A DNA stretch of 49,089 nucleotides from JAIBJP01 sp035639875 (lineage in GTDB: Bacteria; Actinomycetota; Thermoleophilia; Gaiellales; Gaiellaceae): positions 1 through 49,089 of the forward strand of contig DASQXE010000166.1 in NCBI GenBank assembly GCA_035639875.1, in the 5' to 3' direction. Under the pieces are notes generated by a model. That model made no database searches. It was not told the DNA's origin and worked only from the letters and a program-made list of their open reading frames with translations. Position 1 is the first letter of the stretch; every line of letters starts with the position of its first letter. This document shows positions 14,860 through 23,268 of this stretch, piece by piece. The position numbers and the translations under genes are program-made.

Positions 14860-16901
14860 ACCGCGGCAGCCGGCGGCGTCTCCTGCAGCCGGCGCAGCTC
14901 CTCGAGCGGAATGTGGCAGCGCATGAAGTGGCCCGGCTCGACTTCCTTGAGCGGCGGCTCCTCCTGCTCACAGATCGCTCCCCACTTGCGCGGGCAGCGC
15001 GTATGGAAGACGCAGCCGGAGGGCGGATCGGCGGCGCTCGGGATCTCGCCCTCGAGCCGGATTCGCACGCGCTCCTCGCCCTCGAGCGTGGGCACAGCAG
15101 AGAGGAGCGCCTCGGTGTACGGGTGGTGCGGCGGCCCGAAGACGGTCTCCGCGTCCCCGAGTTCCATGACGCGGCCGAGGTAGAGAACGGCGATCCGGTC
15201 GGAGATATAGCGCACGACCCCGAGATCGTGGGAGATGAAGAGGTACGTGACCCCCTTTTGCGTCTGAAGCTCGACGAGCAGGTTGAGGATCGCGGCCTGC
15301 ACCGACACGTCGAGGGCGGACGTCGGCTCGTCGCAGAGAACGATCGCGGGGTCGCCGGCGAAAGCTCGCGCGATGGCCACACGCTGCTTGAGGCCGCCTG
15401 ACAACTGGCCCGGGCGGGCCGCGAGGAGGGACTCCTGGACGCGAACGGACTGCGTGAGAGAGCGGATGCGTTCCTCTCGCACGTCACCCTTCAGGCCGAC
15501 GAGCTTCGTAATCGCCCGGCCGATGATGCGATGAACCGAGAATCGCCGGTTGAGCGCCGCGTCTGGGTTCTGGAAGACGACTTGCAGCGCGCGGACCTGT
15601 TCGGCGGGTCTCTTCTCGACGCGCGGCGCGAGAGCCTTGCCGGCAAGCTCGATGCGGGACCCTTCGTCGGGCACCGTCAGCCCGAGGACGAGCCGCGCGA
15701 ATGTCGTCTTGCCGCTGCCCGACTCGCCTACCAGGCCGAGCACTTCGCCCGGGCGGATGGAAACGCTCACGTCCGAAACCGCGTAGATGTCGCGCCCCTC
15801 CTGATGGAATGTCTTCCCGGCGTGCTCGACAAGGAGCGCCGGCACGTCACCGTTGCCCCTCTGTGTGGGAGCAACCTGAGCCGGAGTCGCCCGCGGAAGG
15901 GTGTGGGCGCGGTCATAGAAGAAACAGCGGCTCGCACGACCGTTGCCGACGGGGTAGAGCGGCGGTTCGCTCGCGTGGCACTTCTCCTCGGCCAGGCCGC
16001 AACGCGGCGCAAAGACGCAGCCCGGGAGTTGGGCGCCGATTCCAGGCAGGAAGCCCGGGATCGTGTCGAGGGCAGCCTTGTCCTTACGAACGCCGCCGCG
16101 CGGGATGCAGCGGAGGAGGCCCACCGTGTAGGGGTGGCGAGGGTCGCGGAAGACTTCGTCGGCCGAACCCTCCTCGACGAGGCGTCCCGCGTAGAGCACG
16201 CCGACGCGCTCGCACATCTTGGCGATGACGGCGAGGTTGTGGCTGATGAAGAGGACGCTCGTCCCGAACTCCTTGCGGAGCGCGAGGATGAGGTCGAGGA
16301 CCTCGGCCTCCACCGTCGCGTCCAGGCCCGTCGTCGGTTCGTCGAGGACGAGGAGCGTCGGGTCCTTCGCCAGTGCCATGGCGATTACGACCCGCTGTTG
16401 CATCCCGCCCGAGAGCTGGTGGGGGTAGCGTCGAAGGACGCTGTCGGGGTCGGCGATTTGGACCTTCGCGAGGATCTCGCGGGCCTGCTCCCGGGCGACC
16501 TGATCCGCGACGCCCGCGATGGTGAACACCTCGACTACCTGATCGCCGATCCGGATCGATGGATTCAGCGCCGCGCCGGGGTTCTGGTAGACCATCGACG
16601 CCGTCGTGGCGCGAAATCGGCGCACCTCGCCCTCCGCCATGGCGAGCAGGTCGAGGCCGCCGACGTGGATTGACCCGCCCGTGACGCGGCCGTTCCGGGG
16701 GAGGTAACGCATGATCGCGTAGGCGGCCGTCGATTTCCCGCAGCCGGATTCGCCGACGAGCCCGTATGACTCGCCCTGCGCAACTTCGAACGACACACCG
16801 CGAAGGACACTTCGCCACACGCCACGAACGCGGTACGCGACGTCGAGGTCCTGCAGCGCCAGGGCCGGGGCCGCGGCTGGGATTGGCGCCGGTGCGGTCA
16901 T
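14838..16901 (-). CDS. Oligopeptide-type ABC transporter, fused double ATPase (DppD-DppF-like)
   Basis: A 687-residue protein made of two complete ABC ATPases in one chain. The first has Walker A LVGESGCGKST (about 50-57), signature LSGGMQQRVVIAMALA and Walker B LLVLDEPTTGLD. The second, from about residue 350, has GESGSGKTT, LSGGLKQRVAIARAFAG and LCDEPTSALDVS. Each half ends with the Cys-containing oligopeptide C-terminal extension (GCVFAPRC and GCVFHTRC). Dpp/Opp systems usually have separate D and F genes, so this is a fusion. The ATG overlaps the DppC-like gene by 4 nt. It powers import of the solute bound by the downstream-encoded binding protein. Confidence 0.93.
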   Translation of the reverse strand: MTAPAPIPAAAPALALQDLDVAYRVRGVWRSVLRGVSFEVAQGESYGLVGESGCGKSTAAYAIMRYLPRNGRVTGGSIHVGGLDLLAMAEGEVRRFRATTASMVYQNPGAALNPSIRIGDQVVEVFTIAGVADQVAREQAREILAKVQIADPDSVLRRYPHQLSGGMQQRVVIAMALAKDPTLLVLDEPTTGLDATVEAEVLDLILALRKEFGTSVLFISHNLAVIAKMCERVGVLYAGRLVEEGSADEVFRDPRHPYTVGLLRCIPRGGVRKDKAALDTIPGFLPGIGAQLPGCVFAPRCGLAEEKCHASEPPLYPVGNGRASRCFFYDRAHTLPRATPAQVAPTQRGNGDVPALLVEHAGKTFHQEGRDIYAVSDVSVSIRPGEVLGLVGESGSGKTTFARLVLGLTVPDEGSRIELAGKALAPRVEKRPAEQVRALQVVFQNPDAALNRRFSVHRIIGRAITKLVGLKGDVREERIRSLTQSVRVQESLLAARPGQLSGGLKQRVAIARAFAGDPAIVLCDEPTSALDVSVQAAILNLLVELQTQKGVTYLFISHDLGVVRYISDRIAVLYLGRVMELGDAETVFGPPHHPYTEALLSAVPTLEGEERVRIRLEGEIPSAADPPSGCVFHTRCPRKWGAICEQEEPPLKEVEPGHFMRCHIPLEELRRLQETPPAAAVYSKTTS

Positions 16902-17791
16902 CGCTCGAAGGCGTGCGTCAGGCCATCGGCCACGAGGTTGACGCTGATGACGAGCGAGGCGATGGCGAGGGCGGGGAAGAGCGAGGGCCACCAGTAGCCG
17001 CCGCTGATGAGACCGTAGTGGTCGGCGATCTGAACGCCCCAGTCCGGCGCGGGCGGCGGGATGCCGACGCCGAGAAACGAGAGCGTCGCGATCGCGAAGA
17101 TGGCGTAGCCGAGCCGGACCGTGAACTCGACGAGAATGGGCGCGAGAACGTTCGGCAGGATCTCGGCGAACATCACGTAGGGAGGACGTTCGTTGCGCAG
17201 GCGGGCCGCCTGGACGTACTCGAGCTGCCGCTCGGCGAGGACGGCGGCGCGCACCGTGCGGGAGATGATCGGGGTGAAGACGACGCCGACAACGAGCGTG
17301 ACCGTGAGCTTCGAGGGTCCGACCGCAACCAGCGCCAGGAGTCCGATGATGACGACCGGCAGGGAGAGGAACGCGTTGAAGAGGATGCCGAGGATCTCGT
17401 CCACGAGCCCGCGGAAGTAGCCCGCGGCGAGGCCGAAGGCCGTCCCCGCGGCCGTCCCCAGGACCGTTGCGAGCAAGGCGACGACGATGATCCCGCGGGC
17501 GCCCGCGAGCACCCGCGAAAAGACGTCGCGCCCGAGGCTGTCGGTGCCGAACCAGTGGGTGCCGGAGGGCGCCTTGAGCTTGTTGAGGATGTCGTCCGCG
17601 TACGGGTCGTGAGGAGCGATCGTGGATCCGAGCAGTGCCATCAGGATCCAGAAGCCGAGGACGGCGGCGCCGATGAGAAACGTCTTCGAACGGACGATGA
17701 GCCGGATCCGCTCGCGCCGCGCCAAGCGGGCGTGATCGACGACCTCGAGCGCGGGGGTTGCGGCAACCGGCGGTGGCTCGGCGACCGTCAT
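16898..17791 (-). CDS. ABC transporter permease, DppC-like
   Basis: A 297-residue inner-membrane permease. An N-terminal cytoplasmic stretch is followed by a transmembrane segment (TFLIGAAVLGFWILMALLG), the HWFGTDSLGRDVFSRVL motif characteristic of DppC/OppC, and further transmembrane helices. The EAA loop that contacts the ATPase is around YVQAARLRNERPPYVMFAEI. It overlaps the DppB-like gene and the ATPase gene by 4 nt on each side, so the subunits are translationally coupled. Confidence 0.93.
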   Translation of the reverse strand: MTVAEPPPVAATPALEVVDHARLARRERIRLIVRSKTFLIGAAVLGFWILMALLGSTIAPHDPYADDILNKLKAPSGTHWFGTDSLGRDVFSRVLAGARGIIVVALLATVLGTAAGTAFGLAAGYFRGLVDEILGILFNAFLSLPVVIIGLLALVAVGPSKLTVTLVVGVVFTPIISRTVRAAVLAERQLEYVQAARLRNERPPYVMFAEILPNVLAPILVEFTVRLGYAIFAIATLSFLGVGIPPPAPDWGVQIADHYGLISGGYWWPSLFPALAIASLVISVNLVADGLTHAFER

Positions 17792-18741
17792 TCGGCGCTC
17801 GCGTACCGAATGCGCGGGTTGAGGAGCGAGTAGGCGACGTCGGCGAGCAGGGTGGCCACGAGGTACACGACTCCGACGATCAGCACGCCGCTCTCGAGCA
17901 GCGGGAAGTCCTTCTGCTGGGCGGCGCGGAAGATGAGTTGCCCGATGCCCTGGTAGTTGAAGATGAGCTCGATCACCACGAGCCCGCCGATGAGGTAGCC
18001 CGTCTGGGTTGCGACGACCGCGATGGTGGGCAGGAGAGCGTTTCGGAGCACGTGCCGGCGGATGACGGTGCGCCGTGGCAATCCCTTCAGCACCGCCGTT
18101 CGCGTGTAGTCGGCATCGAGAGCCTCGATCGTGCCCGCGCGCGCCATGCGGGCGATGTAGCCGAAGAGGACGAGCACGAGCGGAAGCGCCGGAAGGATGA
18201 GGTACTTGAGCACCGTGAAGAATCCGGCTCCGGGCGGAGCCTGCGCGGTCACCGGGAGGAGGCCGAACCAGAGGCTGAAGACGAGGATGACGACGATCGC
18301 CGAGACGAACTCGGGGATGGCGATCGCCGATAAGCCTGAGACGCTTATGAGGCGGTCCAGGAAGCGGCCCTCGTTGAGCGCGGCGACGACTCCGCCGAAG
18401 ATCCCAAGCGGCACTACGAGAATGAACGCAACCGCGGCCAGCTTGGCCGAGTTCTTGAGCCCGTCCCAGACGAGGTGTCCCACCGGTTGGTTTTGCGACA
18501 GGGATTTACCTAGGTCGCCGTGGATAACCCCGCCCATCCAGTCGCCGTACTGGACGAAGATCGAGCGATCCGTACCGAGCTGCTTGTTGAGCGCCGCGAC
18601 GGCCTGGGGAGCGGCGAACGGCCCGAGAATGCGACGACCCACGTCGCCCGGAAGTATCTGAGCGCTGACGAAGACGATCACGCTCAAAAGCCAGAGCGTG
18701 ACGATCGCGACCACGAACCGCTTGAGGAGGAAGCGTCCCAT
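17788..18741 (-). CDS. ABC transporter permease, DppB-like
   Basis: A 317-residue permease starting MGRFLLKRFVVAIVTLWLLS, the usual DppB/OppB first helix. It has about six transmembrane segments. The EAA-type loop is seen as DADYTRTAVLKGLPRRTVIR, followed by HVLRNALLPTIAVVA. Length and layout match DppB. It lies 29 nt after the binding-protein stop and overlaps the DppC-like gene by 4 nt. Together with the binding protein and fused ATPase it makes a complete importer for peptides, nickel, opines or similar solutes. Confidence 0.93.
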   Translation of the reverse strand: MGRFLLKRFVVAIVTLWLLSVIVFVSAQILPGDVGRRILGPFAAPQAVAALNKQLGTDRSIFVQYGDWMGGVIHGDLGKSLSQNQPVGHLVWDGLKNSAKLAAVAFILVVPLGIFGGVVAALNEGRFLDRLISVSGLSAIAIPEFVSAIVVILVFSLWFGLLPVTAQAPPGAGFFTVLKYLILPALPLVLVLFGYIARMARAGTIEALDADYTRTAVLKGLPRRTVIRRHVLRNALLPTIAVVATQTGYLIGGLVVIELIFNYQGIGQLIFRAAQQKDFPLLESGVLIVGVVYLVATLLADVAYSLLNPRIRYASAE

Positions 18742-18770
18742 CCCAGCCTCCGGGCCCTATGGACCCTCGA

Positions 18771-20462
18771 CTAACCCGTAGAACCTGCCTGACTCACGTC
18801 GATATGCCCCATGCCGGTTGGCTCGGCCCCCGTGAAGGTGTTCTTCTCGGCCGCCAGGTGGAAGTAGAAGTACGGGAAGACGATCGGCGTCTCGTCAAGC
18901 AGGAGCTCCTCGATCTTCTTGGCCACCTGCTTCTGCGCATCCACGTCGAGGGCCGCGACATAGTCGGCGACGAGCCCGTCGTAGGTGGGGTTCTTGAAAT
19001 GGGCGGAGTTCCACGGTCCCTTGCTCGTGAGCGGAGCTGTCAGGAAGACGTTGGGAACACCCCGGTGCCCGTAGTCGGTGATCCCGAAGGTCGAGTCGAG
19101 CCAGGGGGACTTGCCGAAGACGGCGTCGCCGTAGTACGTGCCCGGGTCGGTGATGTTCAGCTTGACGCTGATGTTCGCCTGCTTGAGCGCGTCCTGGACG
19201 AGCTGCGCTAGTTGCGGAATCTCGAACCCGTTCCACGTCCGGAGCTCGATCTGGAAGCCGCTGCCTTTCCCGGCCTCCGCGAGGAGCTGCTTCGCCTTGT
19301 CGACATCCTGCTCCCGCTGGGCCACGCTCGTGTCCGTCGACGGGAAAACGGGCGCGAATGGGCTGTCGTTTCCGAGGTCGGCCTTGCCCTCGAACAGTCC
19401 CTGGACGAGCGCCTGACGATCGATCAGGAGGGCGACCGCCTGGCGGACGCGCTTGTCCGTAAACGGGTCCTGGTCCGTCCGCATGTGCATCTCGCGGTGC
19501 TGGGAGGCGCGGATCTCGATCACGTTGATGCTCGGATCGGTCAGGAGCGCCTTTCCGCCGGCGACGGAGAAGTTCGAGACGACGTCCACCTGGCCCCCCT
19601 GAATTGCGAGTACGCGGGCCTGCTCGTCCTTGTAGAACTTGACCTCGCTCCGATCGGGAAGCGGTTGGCGGTTCGTGTCCCAGTAGTTCGGGTTCTTGAC
19701 GTACGAAACACCCTGGTTCGGCGTGTACTTCTCTAACTTCCAGGGTCCTGTCCCCAGGAACGACTTGTCCCAGGAGGCCATGTCGAAGCCCGCTGGCAGG
19801 ATGATGAGGTTGTAGTTGTCCGAGCTGACGAGGTACGGGAAGTTCCCGTTGGGCGCGTCGAGCGTGACCTCGACAGTGCTGTCGTCGACAGCCTTCGTAT
19901 TGCCCTTGGAGAGGACGCCCGTGAACACGGAGAGCGCGTTCGAGCCGTTAGCGGGATCTGCGTGCGTGTCGATCGTCGCGGCGACGTCCTTGGCCGTCAT
20001 CGGGGTGCCGTCGTTGAACTTGACCCCCTGACGAATCTTGAAGGTCCAGACCGAGCCGTCATCGTTCGGGCTCCAACTCTCGGCCAGGCGGGGCTGGAGG
20101 TGGAGCTTGGAATCCGACCAGTTCAAGTACTCGCCCGACTGGCCGAGAACGGCGAGGCCGCCCTCGTCCGCAACCTTGATCGGGTCAAGCGATGCGGCCG
20201 GTGCGATGATGCCGGTCCGGATCGTCCCGCCGGCTTTCGGCTTGCCGCCGCCGCCCGTCGTTCCCGCTGCTGTCCCGCCTCCCCCGCCGCCGCATGCGGC
20301 CGCGATGAAGGACACGAGCGGGATGGACATGCCGACGACGGTGCCTCGCCGGATGAACTCCGCTCGTGTGATCTTGCCCGCGGCGTACTCGTCGATCAGA
20401 TGGTTTTCGAGCTCGCTCCGCTGCTTGCGAATCTCATCGACCCGCCGCTGCGTCTCGTCCAT
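18771..20462 (-). CDS. ABC transporter substrate-binding lipoprotein, family 5 (oligopeptide type)
   Basis: A 563-residue extracytoplasmic solute-binding protein. About 37 charged residues come before a twin-arginine hydrophobic segment (EFIRRGTVVGMSIP), which ends in a lipobox-like IAAAC with Cys 57. A Gly/Thr-rich linker follows. This suggests a Tat-exported lipoprotein. The family 5 domain has SLDPIKVADEGG, LAESWSPNDDGSVWTFKIRQ and VKFNDGTPMTAKDV. It starts at ATG 20462 with AAGGAG at 20471-20476. It is first in the importer operon, behind a strong-looking promoter. The ligand cannot be told from sequence. Confidence 0.92.
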   Translation of the reverse strand: MDETQRRVDEIRKQRSELENHLIDEYAAGKITRAEFIRRGTVVGMSIPLVSFIAAACGGGGGGTAAGTTGGGGKPKAGGTIRTGIIAPAASLDPIKVADEGGLAVLGQSGEYLNWSDSKLHLQPRLAESWSPNDDGSVWTFKIRQGVKFNDGTPMTAKDVAATIDTHADPANGSNALSVFTGVLSKGNTKAVDDSTVEVTLDAPNGNFPYLVSSDNYNLIILPAGFDMASWDKSFLGTGPWKLEKYTPNQGVSYVKNPNYWDTNRQPLPDRSEVKFYKDEQARVLAIQGGQVDVVSNFSVAGGKALLTDPSINVIEIRASQHREMHMRTDQDPFTDKRVRQAVALLIDRQALVQGLFEGKADLGNDSPFAPVFPSTDTSVAQREQDVDKAKQLLAEAGKGSGFQIELRTWNGFEIPQLAQLVQDALKQANISVKLNITDPGTYYGDAVFGKSPWLDSTFGITDYGHRGVPNVFLTAPLTSKGPWNSAHFKNPTYDGLVADYVAALDVDAQKQVAKKIEELLLDETPIVFPYFYFHLAAEKNTFTGAEPTGMGHIDVSQAGSTG

Positions 20463-20520
20463 GTTGCCCTCTCCTTCCCTCAGCCCAGCGCTGTTCGGGA
20501 TCCTTGGCAGGAACCGCCCG

Positions 20521-20549
20521 CTTATAGCTCATCCGGGGTGCACGGTCAA
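20521..20549 (-). promoter_or_regulatory. Sigma-70-type promoter of the ABC importer operon
   Basis: On the minus strand TTGACC (20544-20549) and TATAAG (20521-20526) are separated by exactly 17 bp. They lie about 58 bp upstream of the binding-protein ATG, which has a good ribosome-binding site. The remaining part of the 237-bp gap to 20699 shows no gene that I can support. Confidence 0.65.
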
Positions 20550-20699
20550 CGGGATTCGGCCTCGTTGCAGGCATGCATGGCGTCAGACGCCCCCTCGGCT
20601 CGGAAGTTTGACGCGAGCGCGCTCAGCTGCCTGAGCGGGCACTACCGTATCCATGGAGCTCCATCCGGTCCTGGCGAGAAACGGAGCGCGAGAAGCGCT

Positions 20700-22148
20700 T
20701 TACGAGCTGGGGCGTGTGACGTCCGAGAGCTTCCCCGAGCGAACGAGCTCGCGGACCGGATCGAGATCCGGAGGAACAGAGTCACCTTCGCCCATGAAGG
20801 GGACGACCTCGCGGACGAGCTCGTAGGCGCGTCCGCTGCCCGCGCCCTTCCGCTCGGGAGCTCGTAGGTCGAGCGCCTGGCAGGAGATCACCAAGCCGAT
20901 GGCGACGATCCGCTCGCCCAGATCGACCATCTCGGCGAGCCGGCGCGCGCCGAGCGGAGCCATCGTCGTCCGGTCCTCGATCCCTTCGGCGTGGGTCGAC
21001 GAAGCGAGCTCGAACGAGACGGGATGGGCCAGCAAGCGCGCCTCGGCGGTGAGTCCCTGGAGGGGCACGCCGAACTCTCCGAGCGAGTTCTCGGCGAGGC
21101 CTTGGCGCGGGGCGAGGCCGTCGGGCAAGCCGGTCAACGGCCCCTGCAGGAGCTTCTCGCCGCGCTCGCAGGCGCTCGTCAACGCGGAGGCAAGCACGAT
21201 GCGGAGGAAATCGAGCGCGGACGCAAGGGGAAGGACGTCGAAGTTTGCGACGGACACGATCCGGTCCTCGGCCGGGAGGATCAAGGGGTTCTCCTGGGAG
21301 GCGTTCAGCTCGATCTCGACCTGGCCGCGCGCGAAGTCCAGGGCGTCGCGCAGAGCGCCGTGAATTTGCGGTAGGCAGCGGAAGGTGAGCGGGTCTTGCA
21401 GATTCCGCGCCGCGCCCTCGTCCCAGAGATAGCTGCGCTTGAGGAGCTCGCGGAAGCGCCGCAGGGAAGACACGATTCCGGGATACGGGCGCACCTCGCC
21501 GATCGCGGGGTGGAGTAGCGTCAGGTTCGCGGCGAACGCTTCGAGGTCGAGCGCGCCCGCCACGTCCATCGCGTTCACCAACCGCTCGAGATCGGCGACG
21601 GCCAGAGCGGCGAGCCCGGTCGAGAACGCGTTCTGGTTGACGAGCGCGAGCGCCTCCTTCGCCTGCAGCTCCGCGTCGCCGAACAGCTCGTGTGCGAGAT
21701 CCGCCATCGGCGGGAGGTCGGCCTGACCGACCGATCCCAGCGTGCGAACTCGCGGCTGCTCGTCGCCGTTCAGCGCCCCGACGAGCCGCTCGACGATTTC
21801 CGGCCGTACGCCCGCCGTTCCCTTCGCCAGCGCGTTCGCGAGCCGGAGGATGGTCGCGCGGACGACTTCTCGGGACGCCGGCGGGCCGGTTGCAACGAGG
21901 TGGTTCGCCACCAGCGCGCGGTTGAAGGCCGGGATCTCCTCCGCGGGCACGGTGATCTTCTTGCGCGCGCCGACCCCGGTCGTAACGCCGTAGACGTTGT
22001 CGCCACGCGCGACGACTCGCTCGACCAGCGCGCGAGTCTCGCGCATCCGCTCGACGGCTGCGCCGTCGATTTCCACCTGCTCCCCGTTGCGGGCGACGCG
22101 GACGACGTCGTCGACCTTCAGGCCCTCGCCGGTCAGAACGATCGTCAA
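20700..22148 (-). CDS. Aromatic amino acid lyase (HAL/PAL) family protein lacking the MIO tripeptide
   Basis: A 482-residue homologue of histidine/phenylalanine ammonia-lyase. The substrate-loop Tyr is kept (NVYGVTTGVG, Y53), as are LQDPLTFRCLPQIHGAL and a NPLILP segment, and EDRTTMAPL aligns with the usual EDHVSM. The cofactor motif, normally GSVGASGDL where Ala-Ser-Gly cyclises to MIO, reads GSVGQADLPPMADLA (138-152). One residue is missing and no Ser or Gly remains. It therefore probably does not carry out MIO-type ammonia elimination. The TTG start 22148 overlaps the MetE-like stop (TTGA), so the two proteins are likely made together. Function unknown. Confidence 0.85.
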   Translation of the reverse strand: MTIVLTGEGLKVDDVVRVARNGEQVEIDGAAVERMRETRALVERVVARGDNVYGVTTGVGARKKITVPAEEIPAFNRALVANHLVATGPPASREVVRATILRLANALAKGTAGVRPEIVERLVGALNGDEQPRVRTLGSVGQADLPPMADLAHELFGDAELQAKEALALVNQNAFSTGLAALAVADLERLVNAMDVAGALDLEAFAANLTLLHPAIGEVRPYPGIVSSLRRFRELLKRSYLWDEGAARNLQDPLTFRCLPQIHGALRDALDFARGQVEIELNASQENPLILPAEDRIVSVANFDVLPLASALDFLRIVLASALTSACERGEKLLQGPLTGLPDGLAPRQGLAENSLGEFGVPLQGLTAEARLLAHPVSFELASSTHAEGIEDRTTMAPLGARRLAEMVDLGERIVAIGLVISCQALDLRAPERKGAGSGRAYELVREVVPFMGEGDSVPPDLDPVRELVRSGKLSDVTRPSS

Positions 22149-23248
22149 CCCCACACCTCTGACGCCGTTTCCACGATCGTCCGCAGCTTCGCCTGCTCGT
22201 CGTCCACGCCAAGCGCGTTGCCGAGCACCGACGTGGCGAACCCGCACTGGGGCGAAAGAGCGAGCCGCTCCAGGTCGACGTAGCGCGCCGCTTCCCGCAC
22301 CCGGCCGGCGAGCTCCGCGACCGTCTCGCAGCGCGGCGTCTTGGTCGTCACGAGCCCGAGAACGGCGACCTTGTCGTCTGGGACGTCCCTCAAGGGCTCG
22401 AAGTCGCCGGAGCGCTCGTCGTCGTATTCGAGGAGAAGGCGTTCTGCGCGCACCTTCGGAAAGAGCCTCCCCGCCAGCCAGTCGTAGCCGCCGGAGACCA
22501 GCCAGCGGCTGGCCTGATTTCCGCGGCAGAGATGCATCCCGAAGGTGACGCGCTGATGGTCGCCCATGACGAGGTTGTCGAGCTCGAGACCCAAGTCCAG
22601 CCACCGCTCCGCCGGCCAGCCGCGGCTCTCGTAGAAGTTGCGGTAACCGGGATCGACGAGCAACGGGTAGTGCGGGGCGTCGAGCTGGATGTACGTCGCG
22701 CCGAGACGGACGAGCTCCTCGACCTCCTCACGGAGGATCTCGGCGACGTCGCCCAAAAACTCCTCCAGGCTCGGGTACGCGGCGCCCGAGCGATCCGGCT
22801 CCCAGAAGTTCGCGAATAACGAGGGGCTGGGGAGCGTTACCTTGAGCACCCGACCCGTGCGTCCGCGCGCATACGTGAATTCCTCGGCCGAGAGAAAACG
22901 CTTGCGATGAAGCTTCCCGACGACAGCGATCGGGGGCCGCTCGACGACGTGCTCGCCGATCTCGTCCGAGTGCCAGTGTCCCCACAAGAAGGCGTCGAGG
23001 TCCCAATCGCCGAATCCTTCGACGGCCGCGGTCATCTGGCTCTGGAACGAGAGGCGGCGCATCTCGCCGTCGGTGACGACGTCGAGCCCGGCCTCCTCCT
23101 GAAGCCGGATCGCCTCGTCGACGGCGTTGTCCTCGATGCGCTTGAACTCCGGCGGGTCGATCACCCCGCGCGCAAGCCGCTCCTGCGCCTGCAAGAGCTC
23201 GGACGGCCGCAAGAGGCTGCCGACGACGTCCGTGTGCGCCTTCAGCAC
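22145..23248 (-). CDS. MetE C-terminal-like zinc methyltransferase/alkyltransferase
   Basis: A 367-residue single-domain homologue of the catalytic half of cobalamin-independent methionine synthase. Zinc ligands can be placed as H239 and C241 (FGMHLCRGN), E274 (LLLEYDDERSG) and C335 (LSPQCGFAT). It lacks the MetE N-terminal half, so it is not a full methionine synthase. Stand-alone members move methyl or alkyl groups to thiols and include epoxyalkane:coenzyme M transferase. It starts at GTG 23248 with TAGAGT six bases upstream. It is coupled by a 4-nt overlap to the MIO-less lyase homologue and diverges from the ATP-grasp gene. Confidence 0.85.
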   Translation of the reverse strand: MLKAHTDVVGSLLRPSELLQAQERLARGVIDPPEFKRIEDNAVDEAIRLQEEAGLDVVTDGEMRRLSFQSQMTAAVEGFGDWDLDAFLWGHWHSDEIGEHVVERPPIAVVGKLHRKRFLSAEEFTYARGRTGRVLKVTLPSPSLFANFWEPDRSGAAYPSLEEFLGDVAEILREEVEELVRLGATYIQLDAPHYPLLVDPGYRNFYESRGWPAERWLDLGLELDNLVMGDHQRVTFGMHLCRGNQASRWLVSGGYDWLAGRLFPKVRAERLLLEYDDERSGDFEPLRDVPDDKVAVLGLVTTKTPRCETVAELAGRVREAARYVDLERLALSPQCGFATSVLGNALGVDDEQAKLRTIVETASEVWG

Positions 23249-23253
23249 GCGGC

Positions 23254-23260
23254 TACTCTA
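23254..23260. promoter_or_regulatory. Overlapping divergent -10 boxes (MetE-like / ATP-grasp)
   Basis: The 20-bp divergent gap contains TACTCTA at 23254-23260. Read on the plus strand it gives TACTCT, 9 nt before the ATP-grasp GTG. On the minus strand it gives TAGAGT, 6 nt before the MetE-like GTG. The two boxes share five base pairs, so both genes would fire from one symmetric element. Confidence 0.55.
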
Positions 23261-23268
23261 GTCGCGCC

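Noticed and set aside
21714..21737. Loss of the MIO motif as a sequencing frameshift
   Set aside because: The change is in frame (one codon shorter plus substitutions) and both flanks align to the family without disruption.
20700..22148. Annotation as functional histidine ammonia-lyase (hutH)
   Set aside because: The MIO tripeptide is absent and no hutU, hutI or hutG gene is nearby.
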